From: Acidobacteriota bacterium
GTDB lineage: Bacteria > Acidobacteriota > Terriglobia > Terriglobales > Acidobacteriaceae
Assembly (NCBI GenBank): GCA_021792135.1
Contig: JAJYVF010000029.1
Location: forward strand, 1 to 64,000
Length of the DNA stretch: 64,000 bases
Direction: 5' to 3'
Shown here in pieces: positions 1 to 8,958 of the stretch. The position numbers and the translations under genes were made by a program. Every line of letters starts with the position of its first letter. The stretch's first letter is position 1. Under the pieces are notes generated by a model. That model had not been told where the DNA came from, did no database searches, and worked only from the letters and a program-made list of their open reading frames with translations.

Positions 1-59
1 GCCTCAACCTGCTTCAGCGCAGCGATGATCTGCGCCTCCGTGTGTCTGCTCCTGCTCAT
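1..59 (-). CDS. IS3-family transposase OrfA, N-terminal fragment (cut by window edge)
   Basis: Nineteen codons are visible from the ATG at 59 on the minus strand; the protein begins MSRSRHTEAQIIAALKQVE. This is the usual opening of the helix-turn-helix OrfA protein of IS3-family elements, which binds the IS ends and joins OrfB by frameshifting to form the transposase. The reading frame stays open to the window edge. A purine-rich stretch (GGGGAAGGG) precedes the ATG. It is too short to place in a subgroup. Confidence 0.65.
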   Translation of the reverse strand, partial: MSRSRHTEAQIIAALKQVE

Positions 60-124
60 CAGCCCTTCCCCTTTCCTTCGTCCAGATCGTATTCCGTTCT
101 GGACCGATTCTGGGGGTCAGGTCA
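1..124 (-). mobile_element. Partial IS3-family insertion sequence, left window edge
   Basis: The window opens inside an insertion sequence read on the minus strand. The start of an OrfA transposase lies at 59..1. Upstream of it, the minus strand at 124 begins TGACCTGACCCCCAGAATC, which resembles the terminal inverted repeats of IS3-family elements (TGACCTGNCCCC type). The element therefore probably ends at about 124, roughly 57 bases past the stop of the neighbouring gene at 181. The other end, OrfB and the target duplication lie outside the window, so completeness cannot be judged. Confidence 0.65.
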
Positions 125-180
125 CTCCTGCGGCCTCTCTCCTGCAAGCCGGCATGGATGAGAACCAGTCGAGAGCTGCC

Positions 181-726
181 CTACTGCGCCTCGATCGGCA
201 GCGAAGCGCCGCCCCGAACGGCACACGAACCGGCGCCTGGCGCATTCCAGGTGGTGCCGTCGGCAAACCAGACCTGGTCGAGGCTGACCTGCGCCACGCC
301 AAACAGGTAAGCGTGGTCCGGCAGCGGAATGTGAGTCAGCTGATCAACTTCCCGGTCCAGATCCCTGGTCCCGGAGAAGGTGAGGCTCACATCCAACGGC
401 GATGCATCGAGCGCATAGATATTCGTCTTCACCCGCAGATGCGCCGTAATCGTCGCCGAGGCGATCGCCTTGCCGCTGCTGTTGCGGAAGTGGAGATCCA
501 GAGCGCCGTCACGGCCCGGCTGGGAAGCAACCGGCAGGTATCCAGCCTCGGGAGCCACATTGGCGCTGGTGAGAACCAGCGGGCAGCCCGCCAGGTCGGC
601 CGGACCGCTCAGCGGCGTGCCTTCGAGATCGAGAGACGAAATCCCCGCTGGAGGCGGTGCCGCCAGATTTTGCGCGAGGAGAGCGGACGAGAAAGCCAGC
701 AGGAGGGCGGAGACGAAGAGCTTCAC
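181..726 (-). CDS. Hypothetical secreted protein
   Basis: This 181-residue protein is not recognised. I chose the GTG at 726 because GGAGGTG sits seven bases upstream and the product then opens with a clean signal peptide (VKLFVSALLLAFSSALLAQ); an ATG at 759 would add an unlikely leader. The mature part has a segment with alternating polar and hydrophobic residues (about 50-140) that may form a beta-rich domain, and two cysteines (in AGCPL and GSCAV) that could form a disulfide. It has no obvious operon partner; an IS end lies just downstream. It is likely periplasmic or surface located. Confidence 0.6.
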   Translation of the reverse strand: MKLFVSALLLAFSSALLAQNLAAPPPAGISSLDLEGTPLSGPADLAGCPLVLTSANVAPEAGYLPVASQPGRDGALDLHFRNSSGKAIASATITAHLRVKTNIYALDASPLDVSLTFSGTRDLDREVDQLTHIPLPDHAYLFGVAQVSLDQVWFADGTTWNAPGAGSCAVRGGASLPIEAQ

Positions 727-855
727 GGCGAGCACCTCCGATGCCCAACAGCATAGCACCGTACCGGGGGAAAGGTCTTCGAAGGCCGCAACCGGAACGC
801 CGCTCCTTCAGGCCGTCAGGAGTGTAATCACCGCGCGGCGCTACACTGAAGAAGA

Positions 856-1419
856 ATGGTTTTTGTCCTCGACAACTACGATTCCTTCACCTGGAACCTC
901 GTCCAGTACATGGGCGAACTGGGCGCAGAGGTCGAGGTCCGCCGCAACGACGAGCTCACCCTCGACGAGGTGGAGGCGCTCCAGCCCGAACGCATCGTGC
1001 TCTCGCCTGGTCCCTGCACTCCCCATGAAGCCGGCATCTCCATCGACCTCATCCGCCACATGGCCGGCAAGGTGCCCATCCTCGGCGTCTGCCTCGGCCA
1101 TCAGGCCATCGGCGCGGCCTTCGGCGGCCAGATCGTCCGCGCCCCCCAGCTCATGCACGGCAAAACCAGCCAGGTGGAGCACGACGGCAAAACCATCTTT
1201 GCCGGCATCGCTTCGCCCATGACCTGCACCCGCTACCACTCCCTCATCGTTCAGGAAAAGGGCCTGCCCAAGGAGCTGGAAATCTCCGCGCGCACCGCCG
1301 ACGGTACCATAATGGGACTGCGCCATCGCAGTTTGCCCGTCGAAGGAGTCCAGTTCCATCCCGAGAGCGTCCTGACTGGCGACGGCAAACGCCTGATCCG
1401 GAATTTCCTGGAACTTTGA
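856..1419 (+). CDS. trpG: Anthranilate/aminodeoxychorismate synthase glutamine amidotransferase subunit
   Basis: This 187-residue class I glutamine amidotransferase releases ammonia from glutamine for the partner synthase that makes anthranilate (tryptophan) or aminodeoxychorismate (folate). The triad is visible: Cys79 in GVCLGHQ, and His168 and Glu170 in QFHPES. The opening [17 protein letters not shown] is typical of TrpG/PabA. Length matches the family. GAAGAAG precedes the ATG. No trpE, pabB or trpD is adjacent, so the partner must be encoded elsewhere, and in many bacteria one such subunit serves both pathways. Its 3' end faces the SdpI-like gene 18 bases away. Whether to call it trpG or pabA cannot be settled here. 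Confidence 0.93.
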   Translation: MVFVLDNYDSFTWNLVQYMGELGAEVEVRRNDELTLDEVEALQPERIVLSPGPCTPHEAGISIDLIRHMAGKVPILGVCLGHQAIGAAFGGQIVRAPQLMHGKTSQVEHDGKTIFAGIASPMTCTRYHSLIVQEKGLPKELEISARTADGTIMGLRHRSLPVEGVQFHPESVLTGDGKRLIRNFLEL

Positions 1420-1437
1420 CTCGAAGGTGCAGGGTTG

Positions 1438-1779
1438 TTACAAGTTTTTCAGCCGCGCCAGCAAAATGGTGATCCCGACCCCCTGGCACAGTGCCAGGAT
1501 GATCAGGTACGCCGCGGGCCGGAACGGGTGCGACATCGGCAGGGCGAGCAGCACCGTCCATACCGCGACCGCAGCTGCCGTGGACGCGAGGAAACAGATT
1601 CCGCCCATGCGATTGGCCTTGTACCATAGTGCCGGAGAGGACAAGGTTTTCCGTGTGCGCACCCCGTACCACAGGTTCGGCGGCACCTTGCCGAGAATCA
1701 GCGGGACGGCAATCAGGACCATCGCGATCGGCAGACCGATGACCAGCCCAGTGACAATATGCGGAACCGGATGCGTCAC
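1438..1779 (-). CDS. SdpI/YhfL-like small membrane protein
   Basis: This is a 113-residue integral membrane protein with three hydrophobic helices, at about 8-28, 60-80 and 88-108. The segment NLWYGVRTRKTL followed by SPALWYKANR is the signature seen in SdpI-family proteins; in Bacillus SdpI is an immunity protein against a toxic peptide, but most family members have no known role. Its 5' end overlaps the divergent gene at 1759 by 21 bases if both first ATGs are used, so one of the two probably starts further in. No toxin gene is visible nearby. Confidence 0.6.
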   Translation of the reverse strand: MTHPVPHIVTGLVIGLPIAMVLIAVPLILGKVPPNLWYGVRTRKTLSSPALWYKANRMGGICFLASTAAAVAVWTVLLALPMSHPFRPAAYLIILALCQGVGITILLARLKNL

Positions 1780-2844
1780 AGCAGCAGCATAACGCGGATC
1801 CTCGTTGCCACCTGTCTCTTCTGCGGGCCCGGCTCCGCGCAGCTCATCCCGCTTCCGCCCGATCAGCTACCCGTGAATCACCCTGCTTCTCCCGCACCGC
1901 CCGCTCCTGCACCGCCCGCTCCTGCCGTGCAGCCGGTGTCTATCGCTACCGTGGCTCTTCAGGGTGTCTCGATTTCCGGCTCGCTTTCAGTCGAGAACGG
2001 ACGCGCCACCATCGGCAACAACGGCACCATCACCGCCGGCGACAAGACCGCCCAGGTCGACCTCACCCGCGGAGGCACCCTCAGCGTCTGCGCTTCTACC
2101 AAAATCCATCTCTCCACCGACAACACCATCCCCGGCGCAGACGGGGCGCTCATGGTCGCGATGGACCGCGGAGCCATCGAAGCTCACTACGCCCCCAGCA
2201 AGTACTCCGACGTCCTGCTGACCCCCGATCTGCGCATCCTCATCTCCGGTCCCGGCCAGGCGGACCTCAGCCTGAGAGTCAACAGCCAGGGCGACACCTG
2301 CGTCGACAACCATGGCGATCACGCCCCCTACGTCCTGGCCAGCAACCTCTTCGAGGGCGGCGCCTACCGCGTCCAGCCCAACCAGCGGGTCCTCTTCGAA
2401 CACGGCAGCCTGCGCGAAGTCGTCGACAACGAGAAGGAATCCTGCGGTTGCCCGGCAGAGCCGAAACCTCCGCTCTCCGTTGCCGGCACCGGAGCCCCCG
2501 GCACCGCGCCGGCAACCGCCGGCCAGCCGGTTGCGCCTACCAAAGCCGAAGCCGAGAATCCCTTCCCCCTGGCGGAGAGCGAAGGCCTGAAACCTCTGCC
2601 CCCGCAGACTGATCGTCCGGCTGCCCCCGCCGGGCAGGCCCGTGCCCAGGTGGAAGCTCCGCTGGTCTACGACAGCCACAACCCGGAAGCGCTGCCGCCC
2701 GAGCCGCCGCCTGCTGCGGAAACGCCCAGCGCCCCTAGCGCCACCGCCCCGTCGGCGCCGGTAGCCCGGACCCCGCCCGCCAAACCCCATCCGGGCTTCT
2801 TCCGCCACATCGGCCGCTTTTTCAAAAAGCTCTTCGGCGGATAG
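1759..2844 (+). CDS. Secreted FecR-like protein with proline-rich C-terminal half
   Basis: The 361-residue product starts with a signal peptide (ITRILVATCLFCGPGSAQ) and a Pro/Ala spacer. Residues about 65-215 form a beta-rich region with FecR-like features, such as LTRGGTLSVCAST and YRVQPNQRVLFEHG. Residues 230-340 are rich in proline and alanine, and the chain ends in a basic tail, RHIGRFFKKLFGG. The two cysteines in ESCGCP could bind a metal or form a disulfide. ATGs at 1759 and 1771 are both possible; the upstream one overlaps the divergent membrane gene. FecR domains in signalling systems sense outer-membrane transducers, but no sigma factor is near, so a structural envelope role is equally possible. 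Confidence 0.5.
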   Translation: MRNRMRHSSSITRILVATCLFCGPGSAQLIPLPPDQLPVNHPASPAPPAPAPPAPAVQPVSIATVALQGVSISGSLSVENGRATIGNNGTITAGDKTAQVDLTRGGTLSVCASTKIHLSTDNTIPGADGALMVAMDRGAIEAHYAPSKYSDVLLTPDLRILISGPGQADLSLRVNSQGDTCVDNHGDHAPYVLASNLFEGGAYRVQPNQRVLFEHGSLREVVDNEKESCGCPAEPKPPLSVAGTGAPGTAPATAGQPVAPTKAEAENPFPLAESEGLKPLPPQTDRPAAPAGQARAQVEAPLVYDSHNPEALPPEPPPAAETPSAPSATAPSAPVARTPPAKPHPGFFRHIGRFFKKLFGG

Positions 2845-3004
2845 CCGCCGGCTCCGCTCGTCAGCCCGGGCTGGCTTCCTTCTCGGTTCTCGCTCCGGCC
2901 CGCTACGGTAAAATCAACTTGCCGGAGCAGATTTCTGAGCGATCCTCACCACGGCTCGCCCTCCGTCGCTTCCCGCATCCATTTTTTGCAAGGAGCTTTT
3001 CCCT

Positions 3005-3565
3005 ATGGCGATTCCCGCCACCCAGATGCGCCCGGGCATGATCATCAAGCACAACAACGACCTCCACCTCGTCTTCTCCGTGGAGCATCGCACCCCCGGC
3101 AACCTGCGCGCTTTCATCCAGGCCAAGCTGCGCAACATCCGCACCGGCGCCATGTTCGTGGAGCGCTTCCGCTCCCCCGACCCGATCGAGCGCGTCATCG
3201 TGGACGAAATCCCCATGGACTTCCTCTACAACGACGGCGACGACTACTACTTCATGAACACGGAGAACTTCGAGCAGACCCACCTCAAGCGCGACACACT
3301 CGGTGACGCGGTCGAATACCTCACCGCCAATCTGCAGATCAAGGTCTCCTTTCACGATGGCGTCCCGGTCGGCATCGAACTGCCCCAGACCGTCGAGCTC
3401 ACCGTGATCGAAACCGAGCCCGGCCTCAAATCCGCTACCGCCTCGTCCGTCACCAAGCCCGCCAAGACCGAGACCGGCCTCGTCGTCCAGGTCCCACCCT
3501 TCATCAACGAGGGCGAAAAGATCCGCGTGGACACCGCCGAGGGCGCCTACCTCAGCCGGGCGTAG
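3005..3565 (+). CDS. efp: Translation elongation factor P
   Basis: EF-P binds the ribosomal E site and relieves stalling at polyproline stretches. The 186-residue protein has the three-domain family length, opening MAIPATQMRPGMIIKHNND. Domain I carries the loop HRTPGNLRAFIQAKLRN. The tip residue that is a modified Lys34 in E. coli or Arg32 in Pseudomonas is Asn33 here, so neither lysylation nor rhamnosylation is possible at that site. The C-terminal OB domain is present (VQVPPFINEGEKIRVDT). AGGAG lies a suitable distance before the ATG. The gene stands alone between a secreted protein and eutB. The window encodes several proline-rich proteins (at 1759 and 5990) that might depend on it. Confidence 0.95.
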   Translation: MAIPATQMRPGMIIKHNNDLHLVFSVEHRTPGNLRAFIQAKLRNIRTGAMFVERFRSPDPIERVIVDEIPMDFLYNDGDDYYFMNTENFEQTHLKRDTLGDAVEYLTANLQIKVSFHDGVPVGIELPQTVELTVIETEPGLKSATASSVTKPAKTETGLVVQVPPFINEGEKIRVDTAEGAYLSRA

Positions 3566-3613
3566 TTTCAGGGTTCGACCCTCTCGCCTTCTGTGCGGCG
3601 TTGCGGCGGTGCT

Positions 3614-3635
3614 ATCGTCTCCCTGAGAAGACGAT
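3614..3635 (+). other. Short perfect hairpin upstream of eutB
   Basis: ATCGTCT at 3614-3620 pairs with AGACGAT at 3629-3635 across an eight-base loop. It lies about 50 bases before the eutB start. There is no following T-run. The 123-base gap between efp and eutB is too short to hold a full cobalamin riboswitch, and I see no B12-box there. Confidence 0.25.
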
Positions 3636-3688
3636 GGGGACTGATCGTCCAGGCATGACGGTGGTCTCCGTGATTCGGTTAAGAGCCG

Positions 3689-5077
3689 ATGGCCTATTCC
3701 ATTACAGCCGCCGGGCGCACGCACACCTTTCGCGACCTGAAGACGCTGCTGGCCAAAGCCACGCCGGCGCGCTCCGGCGATGCGCTGGCCGGAATTGCCG
3801 CCGAGAACGAGGAAGAACGCGTCCTCGCCCGCATGGCCCTGGCGGAAGTGCCGCTGGCGCGCTTCCTCGACGAGCTGCTGATTCCTTACGAGGACGACGA
3901 AGTTACCCGGCTGATCATCGATACGCACGACCGAGCCGCCTTTGCCCTGATCGGCAATCTCACCGTCGGCGCCTTCCGCGAATGGCTCCTGGATCCGGCC
4001 ACGGATACGGAGACTCTGGCGCGAACCGCTTCCGGCATTACGCCGGAGATGGCCGCCGCCGTTTCAAAGCTGATGCGCAACCAGGATCTGATCCTGGCAG
4101 CGCAAAAATGCCGGGTCGTCACCCGTTTCCGCAATACGCTGGGCCTGCCCGGACGCCTCTCGGTGCGGCTCCAGCCCAATCATCCCACCGACGATGTGCG
4201 CGGTATTGCCGCGTCGATGCTGGAGGGGCTGCTTTACGGCTGTGGCGATGCGGTCATCGGGGTCAATCCGGCCTCCGACAGCCTGCGGGCGGTCATCGGT
4301 CTGCTCGATATGATGAACGGCTTCCGCGAGCGCTACGAAGTGCCGACCCAGACCTGCGTTCTGGCCCACGTCACCAGTACCCTGTGCGCTATCGAGCGCG
4401 GCGCGCCGGTGGATCTGGTCTTCCAGTCCATCGGCGGGACCGAGAAGACCAACCGCAGTTTCGGCGTGGCGCTCGCCACTCTGGAAGAGGCGCGCTCGGC
4501 GGCGTTGGCCCTTCACCGTGGCACCGTGGGCGACAACGTGATGTACTTCGAGACCGGTCAGGGCAGCGCGCTCTCCGCCGATGCGCACGAGGGCGTTGAC
4601 CAGCAGACCTGCGAGGCCCGGGCCTATGCTGTCGCCCGTCATTTTCAGCCGCTGCTGGTCAACACGGTGGTCGGCTTCATCGGACCCGAATACCTCTTCG
4701 ACGGAAAGCAGATCATCCGCGCCGGGCTGGAGGATCATTTCTGCGGCAAGCTGCTGGGTCTTCCCATGGGCTGCGACGTCTGCTACACGAACCACGCTGA
4801 AGCCGATCAGGACGACATGGACACACTGCTGACGCTGCTGGCTGTCGCCGGCGTGAACTTCGTCATGGGTGTGCCCGGGGCCGACGATGTGATGCTCAAC
4901 TACCAGAGCACCTCTTTTCACGATGCGCTCTATGCGCGTGCGGTGCTCGGCCTTCGCCGCGCGCCGGAGTTCGAGGCATGGCTGGAGCGGATGGGCATGG
5001 CGAGCACCCGCGGCGAGCTGCTCGCCCCGGAGGCGGAACAGAGGCTGCTCCCGGCGGCGCGCGAATGGCTGCGATGA
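3689..5077 (+). CDS. eutB: Ethanolamine ammonia-lyase large subunit
   Basis: EutB with EutC forms the adenosylcobalamin-dependent lyase that turns ethanolamine into acetaldehyde and ammonia. At 462 residues it matches the family length and aligns along its whole length. Recognisable segments are [17 protein letters not shown], the region [18 protein letters not shown] in the barrel, [16 protein letters not shown], the [19 protein letters not shown] stretch and [17 protein letters not shown] near the C-terminus. The stop overlaps the eutC start (ATGA), so the two are translated together. No reactivase (eutA), aldehyde dehydrogenase, transporter or microcompartment shell gene is next to it, which points to a simple cytoplasmic enzyme used to gain nitrogen or carbon from phosphatidylethanolamine debris. 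Confidence 0.95.
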   Translation: MAYSITAAGRTHTFRDLKTLLAKATPARSGDALAGIAAENEEERVLARMALAEVPLARFLDELLIPYEDDEVTRLIIDTHDRAAFALIGNLTVGAFREWLLDPATDTETLARTASGITPEMAAAVSKLMRNQDLILAAQKCRVVTRFRNTLGLPGRLSVRLQPNHPTDDVRGIAASMLEGLLYGCGDAVIGVNPASDSLRAVIGLLDMMNGFRERYEVPTQTCVLAHVTSTLCAIERGAPVDLVFQSIGGTEKTNRSFGVALATLEEARSAALALHRGTVGDNVMYFETGQGSALSADAHEGVDQQTCEARAYAVARHFQPLLVNTVVGFIGPEYLFDGKQIIRAGLEDHFCGKLLGLPMGCDVCYTNHAEADQDDMDTLLTLLAVAGVNFVMGVPGADDVMLNYQSTSFHDALYARAVLGLRRAPEFEAWLERMGMASTRGELLAPEAEQRLLPAAREWLR

Positions 5078-5838
5078 GCGATACCGGCAGCGACGTCTGG
5101 ATGCAGCTCCGGCGCTTCACCCCGGCTCGCATCGGACTGGGCCGCGTCGGCGGCAGCTTGCCCACCCGGGCGCTGGTCGAGTTCGAACTGGCCCATGCGC
5201 AGGCCCGCGATGCCGTGCATGCCGCCCTCGATCCCGATGCACTCGCGCAGGAGCTTCAGAAACAGGGATTCGGCTGGCCCATTCTGGTGAGGAGCGAGGC
5301 GAGCGACCGCATGGAGTATCTTCTGAGGCCGGATCGGGGACGAGCCCTGAATGCCACAAGCCGCGAGGGACTGCAGCAATTCGTGCCCGGAAGACGAGGC
5401 TGCGAACTGGCGGTGGTCATCGCGGATGGCCTCTCGGCGCAGGCTCCTGCCCGCCATGCAGCGTCCCTGCTGCGGGAGATGCGTGCCCTTTCGGATCTGC
5501 TCGGGGAAGGCACCGTTTTCATCCTTGCCACCCTGGCGCGGGTGGCCCTGGGGGATCAGATCGGGGAATTGCTGCAGGCCAAAGCGGTTCTGGTGCTTAT
5601 CGGCGAGCGGCCAGGTCTGAGCTCCCCGGACAGTCTGGGGGCATACCTGACCTGGGCGCCGCGGGTCGGCCGGACGGATGCGGAGCGCAACTGCGTCTCG
5701 AATATCCGCCCCGAAGGTTTGTCGTACCCCGAAGCGGCGCGCAAGTTGTTATATCTGCTGGGCGAAGCGCAACGCCTGCAGCTCAGCGGCATCCAGCTGA
5801 AGGACGACAGCGAAAGCCTGCCCGCCCGCCTGCCCTGA
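5074..5838 (+). CDS. eutC: Ethanolamine ammonia-lyase small subunit
   Basis: EutC helps bind the cobalamin cofactor and completes the active site of EutB. The 254-residue product starts at the ATG that overlaps the eutB stop (ATGA at 5074-5077), the classic coupled arrangement; an ATG at 5065 is an alternative. Family segments include [61 protein letters not shown] and [15 protein letters not shown]. It is slightly shorter than the E. coli protein (about 295), mainly at the N-terminus. It forms a two-gene operon with eutB. Confidence 0.95.
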   Translation: MSDTGSDVWMQLRRFTPARIGLGRVGGSLPTRALVEFELAHAQARDAVHAALDPDALAQELQKQGFGWPILVRSEASDRMEYLLRPDRGRALNATSREGLQQFVPGRRGCELAVVIADGLSAQAPARHAASLLREMRALSDLLGEGTVFILATLARVALGDQIGELLQAKAVLVLIGERPGLSSPDSLGAYLTWAPRVGRTDAERNCVSNIRPEGLSYPEAARKLLYLLGEAQRLQLSGIQLKDDSESLPARLP

Positions 5839-5865
5839 TGATCCTTACAGCCGGACGGAGCCCCG

Positions 5866-5895
5866 CCCCGCCTTTCGGGGGTCCCGCATTGCGGG
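5866..5895 (+). terminator. Two small GC hairpins after eutC (weak terminator candidate)
   Basis: CCCCG at 5866-5870 pairs with CGGGG at 5876-5880, and CCCGCA at 5883-5888 pairs with TGCGGG at 5890-5895. They lie some 30-60 bases past the eutC stop. No U-run follows directly; the nearest T-rich bases are at about 5909-5913. The structure fits an operon end but is not a convincing intrinsic terminator. Confidence 0.3.
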
Positions 5896-5989
5896 AGGTT
5901 ACCACAACATTTTGGCGAAAACTGCGTCCACCATGGGGGGAGTTTTTCGCGTTCGGTTTACCCCCCGGAAGCCTAGAATAATTACCCAT

Positions 5990-8902
5990 ATGGCAAGTCG
6001 ACTTCTTCGTACGTCCATTGCACTGGTTGCCTTTCTGTCGGCGGTTGCCTCGGTGTGGGCGGATTCCGCGCCTTTCGATTTAGCGGGCCCGAAGCTTGAA
6101 GTCAGGGTTACACGGGACACCAGAACGCTGCCCATCTCGGAGGTGCCGAATCTGGCACCCGGAGACCGCCTGTGGATCAAAGCCGATTTGCCGGAGGGCC
6201 AGTCTGCGCATTATCTGCTGGTCGCGGCGTTTCTGCGAGGGTCGACCAACCCATCCCCGGAGAGCTGGTTCTTTCGCCAGGAGACCTGGATCCGCAGGAG
6301 TGAGGATCGAGGTCTCGCTGTAACGGTTCCGCAGGGCGCCCAGCAGGTGATCCTCTTTCTGGCCCCTGAGACCGGCGGCGACTTTCGCACCCTCGTGAGC
6401 GCTGTCCGCGGGCGGCCGGGCGCCTTTGTCCGCTCTTCTCAGGACCTCAACCAGGCGATGCTCGATCGCTCGCGTCTCGATACCTATCTCGCCGCCGTGC
6501 GCGCAATCAATGACAGCGATCCCGCGAAGCTGAAGGATGCCGCGCCGCTGCTCGCGCGCAGTCTGGGAATGAAGATCGACGACAAGTGTCTGGACCGCAT
6601 TCCCGAACTGCAGGCGCCCTGCCTCGAGCAGGGGCAGGATGCCATGATCCTGAATGACGGCCACAGTATGTCGATTGTGGAGGCGCTGACCTCGGGAGCG
6701 GCGGGCGATCTGGCCATGCAGATGAGCTATGCGCCCCAGGCCGACTACGGCTTCTACAGCCCCTACGTCGGCTCAGTGATGGATATTGCCCGGATCCTCG
6801 ATACGTTTCACACCGCGCAATACCAGTACATTCCGGCTCTGGCCACGGAGAACGGCGCGCAGATCAGCCTGATGCTGAACACGCCACCGTCATTCCACAA
6901 CCCAAAATCGGTACTGGTGACGGCGCTGCCGGCGGTGGAGGCTTCGCAGCCCCCGCCGCTGCACCCGGTGGATTCCGGGCAGAACTACTGCGCGGAAAAG
7001 AACTCGCTGGTGCTTGCCGTGGACGGTGCGCCGCTGGTTTTCTCCACCGGCTACGCGCACGGCACGATGCTGCGGCTGAAGACCAGGAGCGGCAAATACA
7101 TTGATGAGCCGCTTGTGCCCGATGCGGCCCGGGGTGGTCTGGTGCTCGCGGCCAAGGACCTGAGCGCCAGCGATTTCGGCAACACCATCGATGCCTCGCT
7201 GCACGGCTACTGGGGTTTCGAGAAGTACGACGGGCCGACGTTCCACCTGCAGAATACTCATGCGCAGCACTGGGAACTGGCCGCGGCCGATCGCGAAGCC
7301 CTCATCGTGGGCCGCGAAGACACGATCCATCTGTCAACCGATGATGCGAGCTGCGTGGACACGATCCTCGTTAAGGACTCGACGGGCAAGGAGATCAAAA
7401 CCGACTGGAAGACAACCAGTCCCGATCAGGTCATGGTCCAGGTGCCGCTTAAGGAGACTCATCCGGGACCGCTGCTGCTCGAAGTGAAGCAATACGGAAC
7501 GGTGACCGCGCAGACGATTCCGCTGCGGGCATTTGCCGAGGCCGGTCATCTGGACAGCTTTACCATGCATGCCGGAGATACGCAGGGCATTCTGAAAGGC
7601 AGCCGCCTGGAGGATGTCGCCAGCCTCACCCTGAACGGAGTGGTCTTCGAGCCGGGGAAGATCACATCCACCATGGCGAGCGACGAGTTGCCGATGGTCG
7701 CCAAAGACACGAAGGGGGCTGCCGGTCTGCAGCAGGGGGAACCAGCCCAGGCCGCGGTCGCTCTGACGGACGGCCGAATCCTGGGCGTGCAGGCCCTGGT
7801 CGGACCGCCCCGGCCGGGTGTGGAGCTGATCGGCAAGAGCGTGCAGGACTCGGCTTCCACCGAGGGCAGCAATATCCAGCTGGCCAACCAGGATGAGCTG
7901 CCGCAGGATGCCAGGCTGACGTTCTCGATTCGGGCCAAAACACCGCCCGCGTTCAGCCGCGGCGAGAAGATTGAGGTGGCCACGGCGGACGAGGCGTTCG
8001 GCACGACTCTCAGCCTCGATAACGGCGGCATGACGCTCGAGAACTCGACAGTCGCGCTGGCCACGCTGGACCCGGCGAAGGCTTTTGGCGGATCGGCTTT
8101 TGGTCCGCTCAAGTTTCGGGTTGTCGACAACGGCACGAACGGAGACTGGCAGCCGCTGGCGACGCTCGTGCGCCTGCCTGTGCTGCACGACCTGAAATGC
8201 CCAGTGGGAGCGGACCAGCGGTGCCGTCTCAGCGGGTCGAATCTGTTTCTGGTGGATTCGATTTCGAGCGATCCCCAGTTCGCCAATCCCGTTCAGGTGC
8301 CTGACGGATTTCCGGGATACGTTCTGCCGGTGCCACATCCGGAAGGCGGCCAGCTCTACGTCAAGCTGCGCGACGATCCTTCGGTTGTGAATGAGGTCAC
8401 ACTCGCGGCCGAGAAGTTGCCGCCACCGCCGGACGAAGCCGCGGCGCACCGCCTGGCGCGCCCGCCCTACCACGAGGGAGAACCGGCTCCGACCCCCGGA
8501 GCGGATACCGCCACAGCGAAGACTGGCCGCTCCGATCAACCATCGTCCGCAGCGCCAGCGCCGGAACCGGCCCAGACCCCGGCGACTCCTCCCTCTCAGG
8601 GCGGGACTTCAGCGGCGCAGCCCTCGCCGGGGCAGTCATCGTCCGCTCCACCTGCTCAGAACCAGCCTCCTCCGGCGCAGCCGTCACAGGGACAATCCTC
8701 CGGGGCTCCGCCGTCGCAGGGCCAGCCTCCGTCAACGCAACCGTCACAGGGGCAGACAACGCCGCCGCCGGCTTCATCCTCCCCGCAAAGCGGTTCCAGT
8801 TCCTCGGGGTCCCAGCCGCAGCCGGGCAATCCGCCCCAGACTGGTACCGACTCATCCTCCCCGCAGGAGAACTCGATCTCAGGAATTCTGCAACAGCACT
8901 GA
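5990..8902 (+). CDS. Large secreted protein with Gln/Pro-rich repeat tail
   Basis: The 970-residue protein is not recognised. The ATG at 5990 gives a clear signal peptide (MASRLLRTSIALVAFLSA ending near VWADS); earlier in-frame ATGs add an unlikely basic leader. Residues about 30-830 look globular and beta-rich, with several segments that resemble Ig-like or sugar-binding folds (for instance VLVTALPAVEASQPPPLHP and LTLNGVVFEPGKIT). From about residue 850 the chain is low complexity, with repeated PSQGQ units. No membrane anchor or LPXTG-like sorting signal is visible. The next gene, 56 bases on, encodes a VWFA protein, so the pair may work together at the surface. A TAGAAT box at 5974-5979 could be a -10 element. 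Confidence 0.55.
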   Translation: MASRLLRTSIALVAFLSAVASVWADSAPFDLAGPKLEVRVTRDTRTLPISEVPNLAPGDRLWIKADLPEGQSAHYLLVAAFLRGSTNPSPESWFFRQETWIRRSEDRGLAVTVPQGAQQVILFLAPETGGDFRTLVSAVRGRPGAFVRSSQDLNQAMLDRSRLDTYLAAVRAINDSDPAKLKDAAPLLARSLGMKIDDKCLDRIPELQAPCLEQGQDAMILNDGHSMSIVEALTSGAAGDLAMQMSYAPQADYGFYSPYVGSVMDIARILDTFHTAQYQYIPALATENGAQISLMLNTPPSFHNPKSVLVTALPAVEASQPPPLHPVDSGQNYCAEKNSLVLAVDGAPLVFSTGYAHGTMLRLKTRSGKYIDEPLVPDAARGGLVLAAKDLSASDFGNTIDASLHGYWGFEKYDGPTFHLQNTHAQHWELAAADREALIVGREDTIHLSTDDASCVDTILVKDSTGKEIKTDWKTTSPDQVMVQVPLKETHPGPLLLEVKQYGTVTAQTIPLRAFAEAGHLDSFTMHAGDTQGILKGSRLEDVASLTLNGVVFEPGKITSTMASDELPMVAKDTKGAAGLQQGEPAQAAVALTDGRILGVQALVGPPRPGVELIGKSVQDSASTEGSNIQLANQDELPQDARLTFSIRAKTPPAFSRGEKIEVATADEAFGTTLSLDNGGMTLENSTVALATLDPAKAFGGSAFGPLKFRVVDNGTNGDWQPLATLVRLPVLHDLKCPVGADQRCRLSGSNLFLVDSISSDPQFANPVQVPDGFPGYVLPVPHPEGGQLYVKLRDDPSVVNEVTLAAEKLPPPPDEAAAHRLARPPYHEGEPAPTPGADTATAKTGRSDQPSSAAPAPEPAQTPATPPSQGGTSAAQPSPGQSSSAPPAQNQPPPAQPSQGQSSGAPPSQGQPPSTQPSQGQTTPPPASSSPQSGSSSSGSQPQPGNPPQTGTDSSSPQENSISGILQQH
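8588..8757 (+). repeat. Degenerate PSQGQ-type codon repeats
   Basis: Within the 3' end of the preceding secreted-protein gene, units such as PSQGGT, PSPGQSS, PSQGQSS, PSQGQPP and PSQGQTT recur at variable spacing. They are imperfect at DNA level. Such tails often act as flexible spacers that cross the wall or glycan layer, and their number may vary between strains. Confidence 0.6.
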
Positions 8903-8958
8903 GCAACTTTCGGTTCTCGGGGGAGTCGGATCATTAGCATTGCCGGAAAGGAAGAATC

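Noticed and set aside
3566-3688. Cobalamin riboswitch before eutB
   Set aside because: The gap is only 123 bases and shows no B12-box; only a short hairpin is present.
8588-8757. CRISPR-like array
   Set aside because: The repeats are in-frame degenerate peptide codons of a secreted protein, with no regular repeat-spacer pattern and no cas genes.
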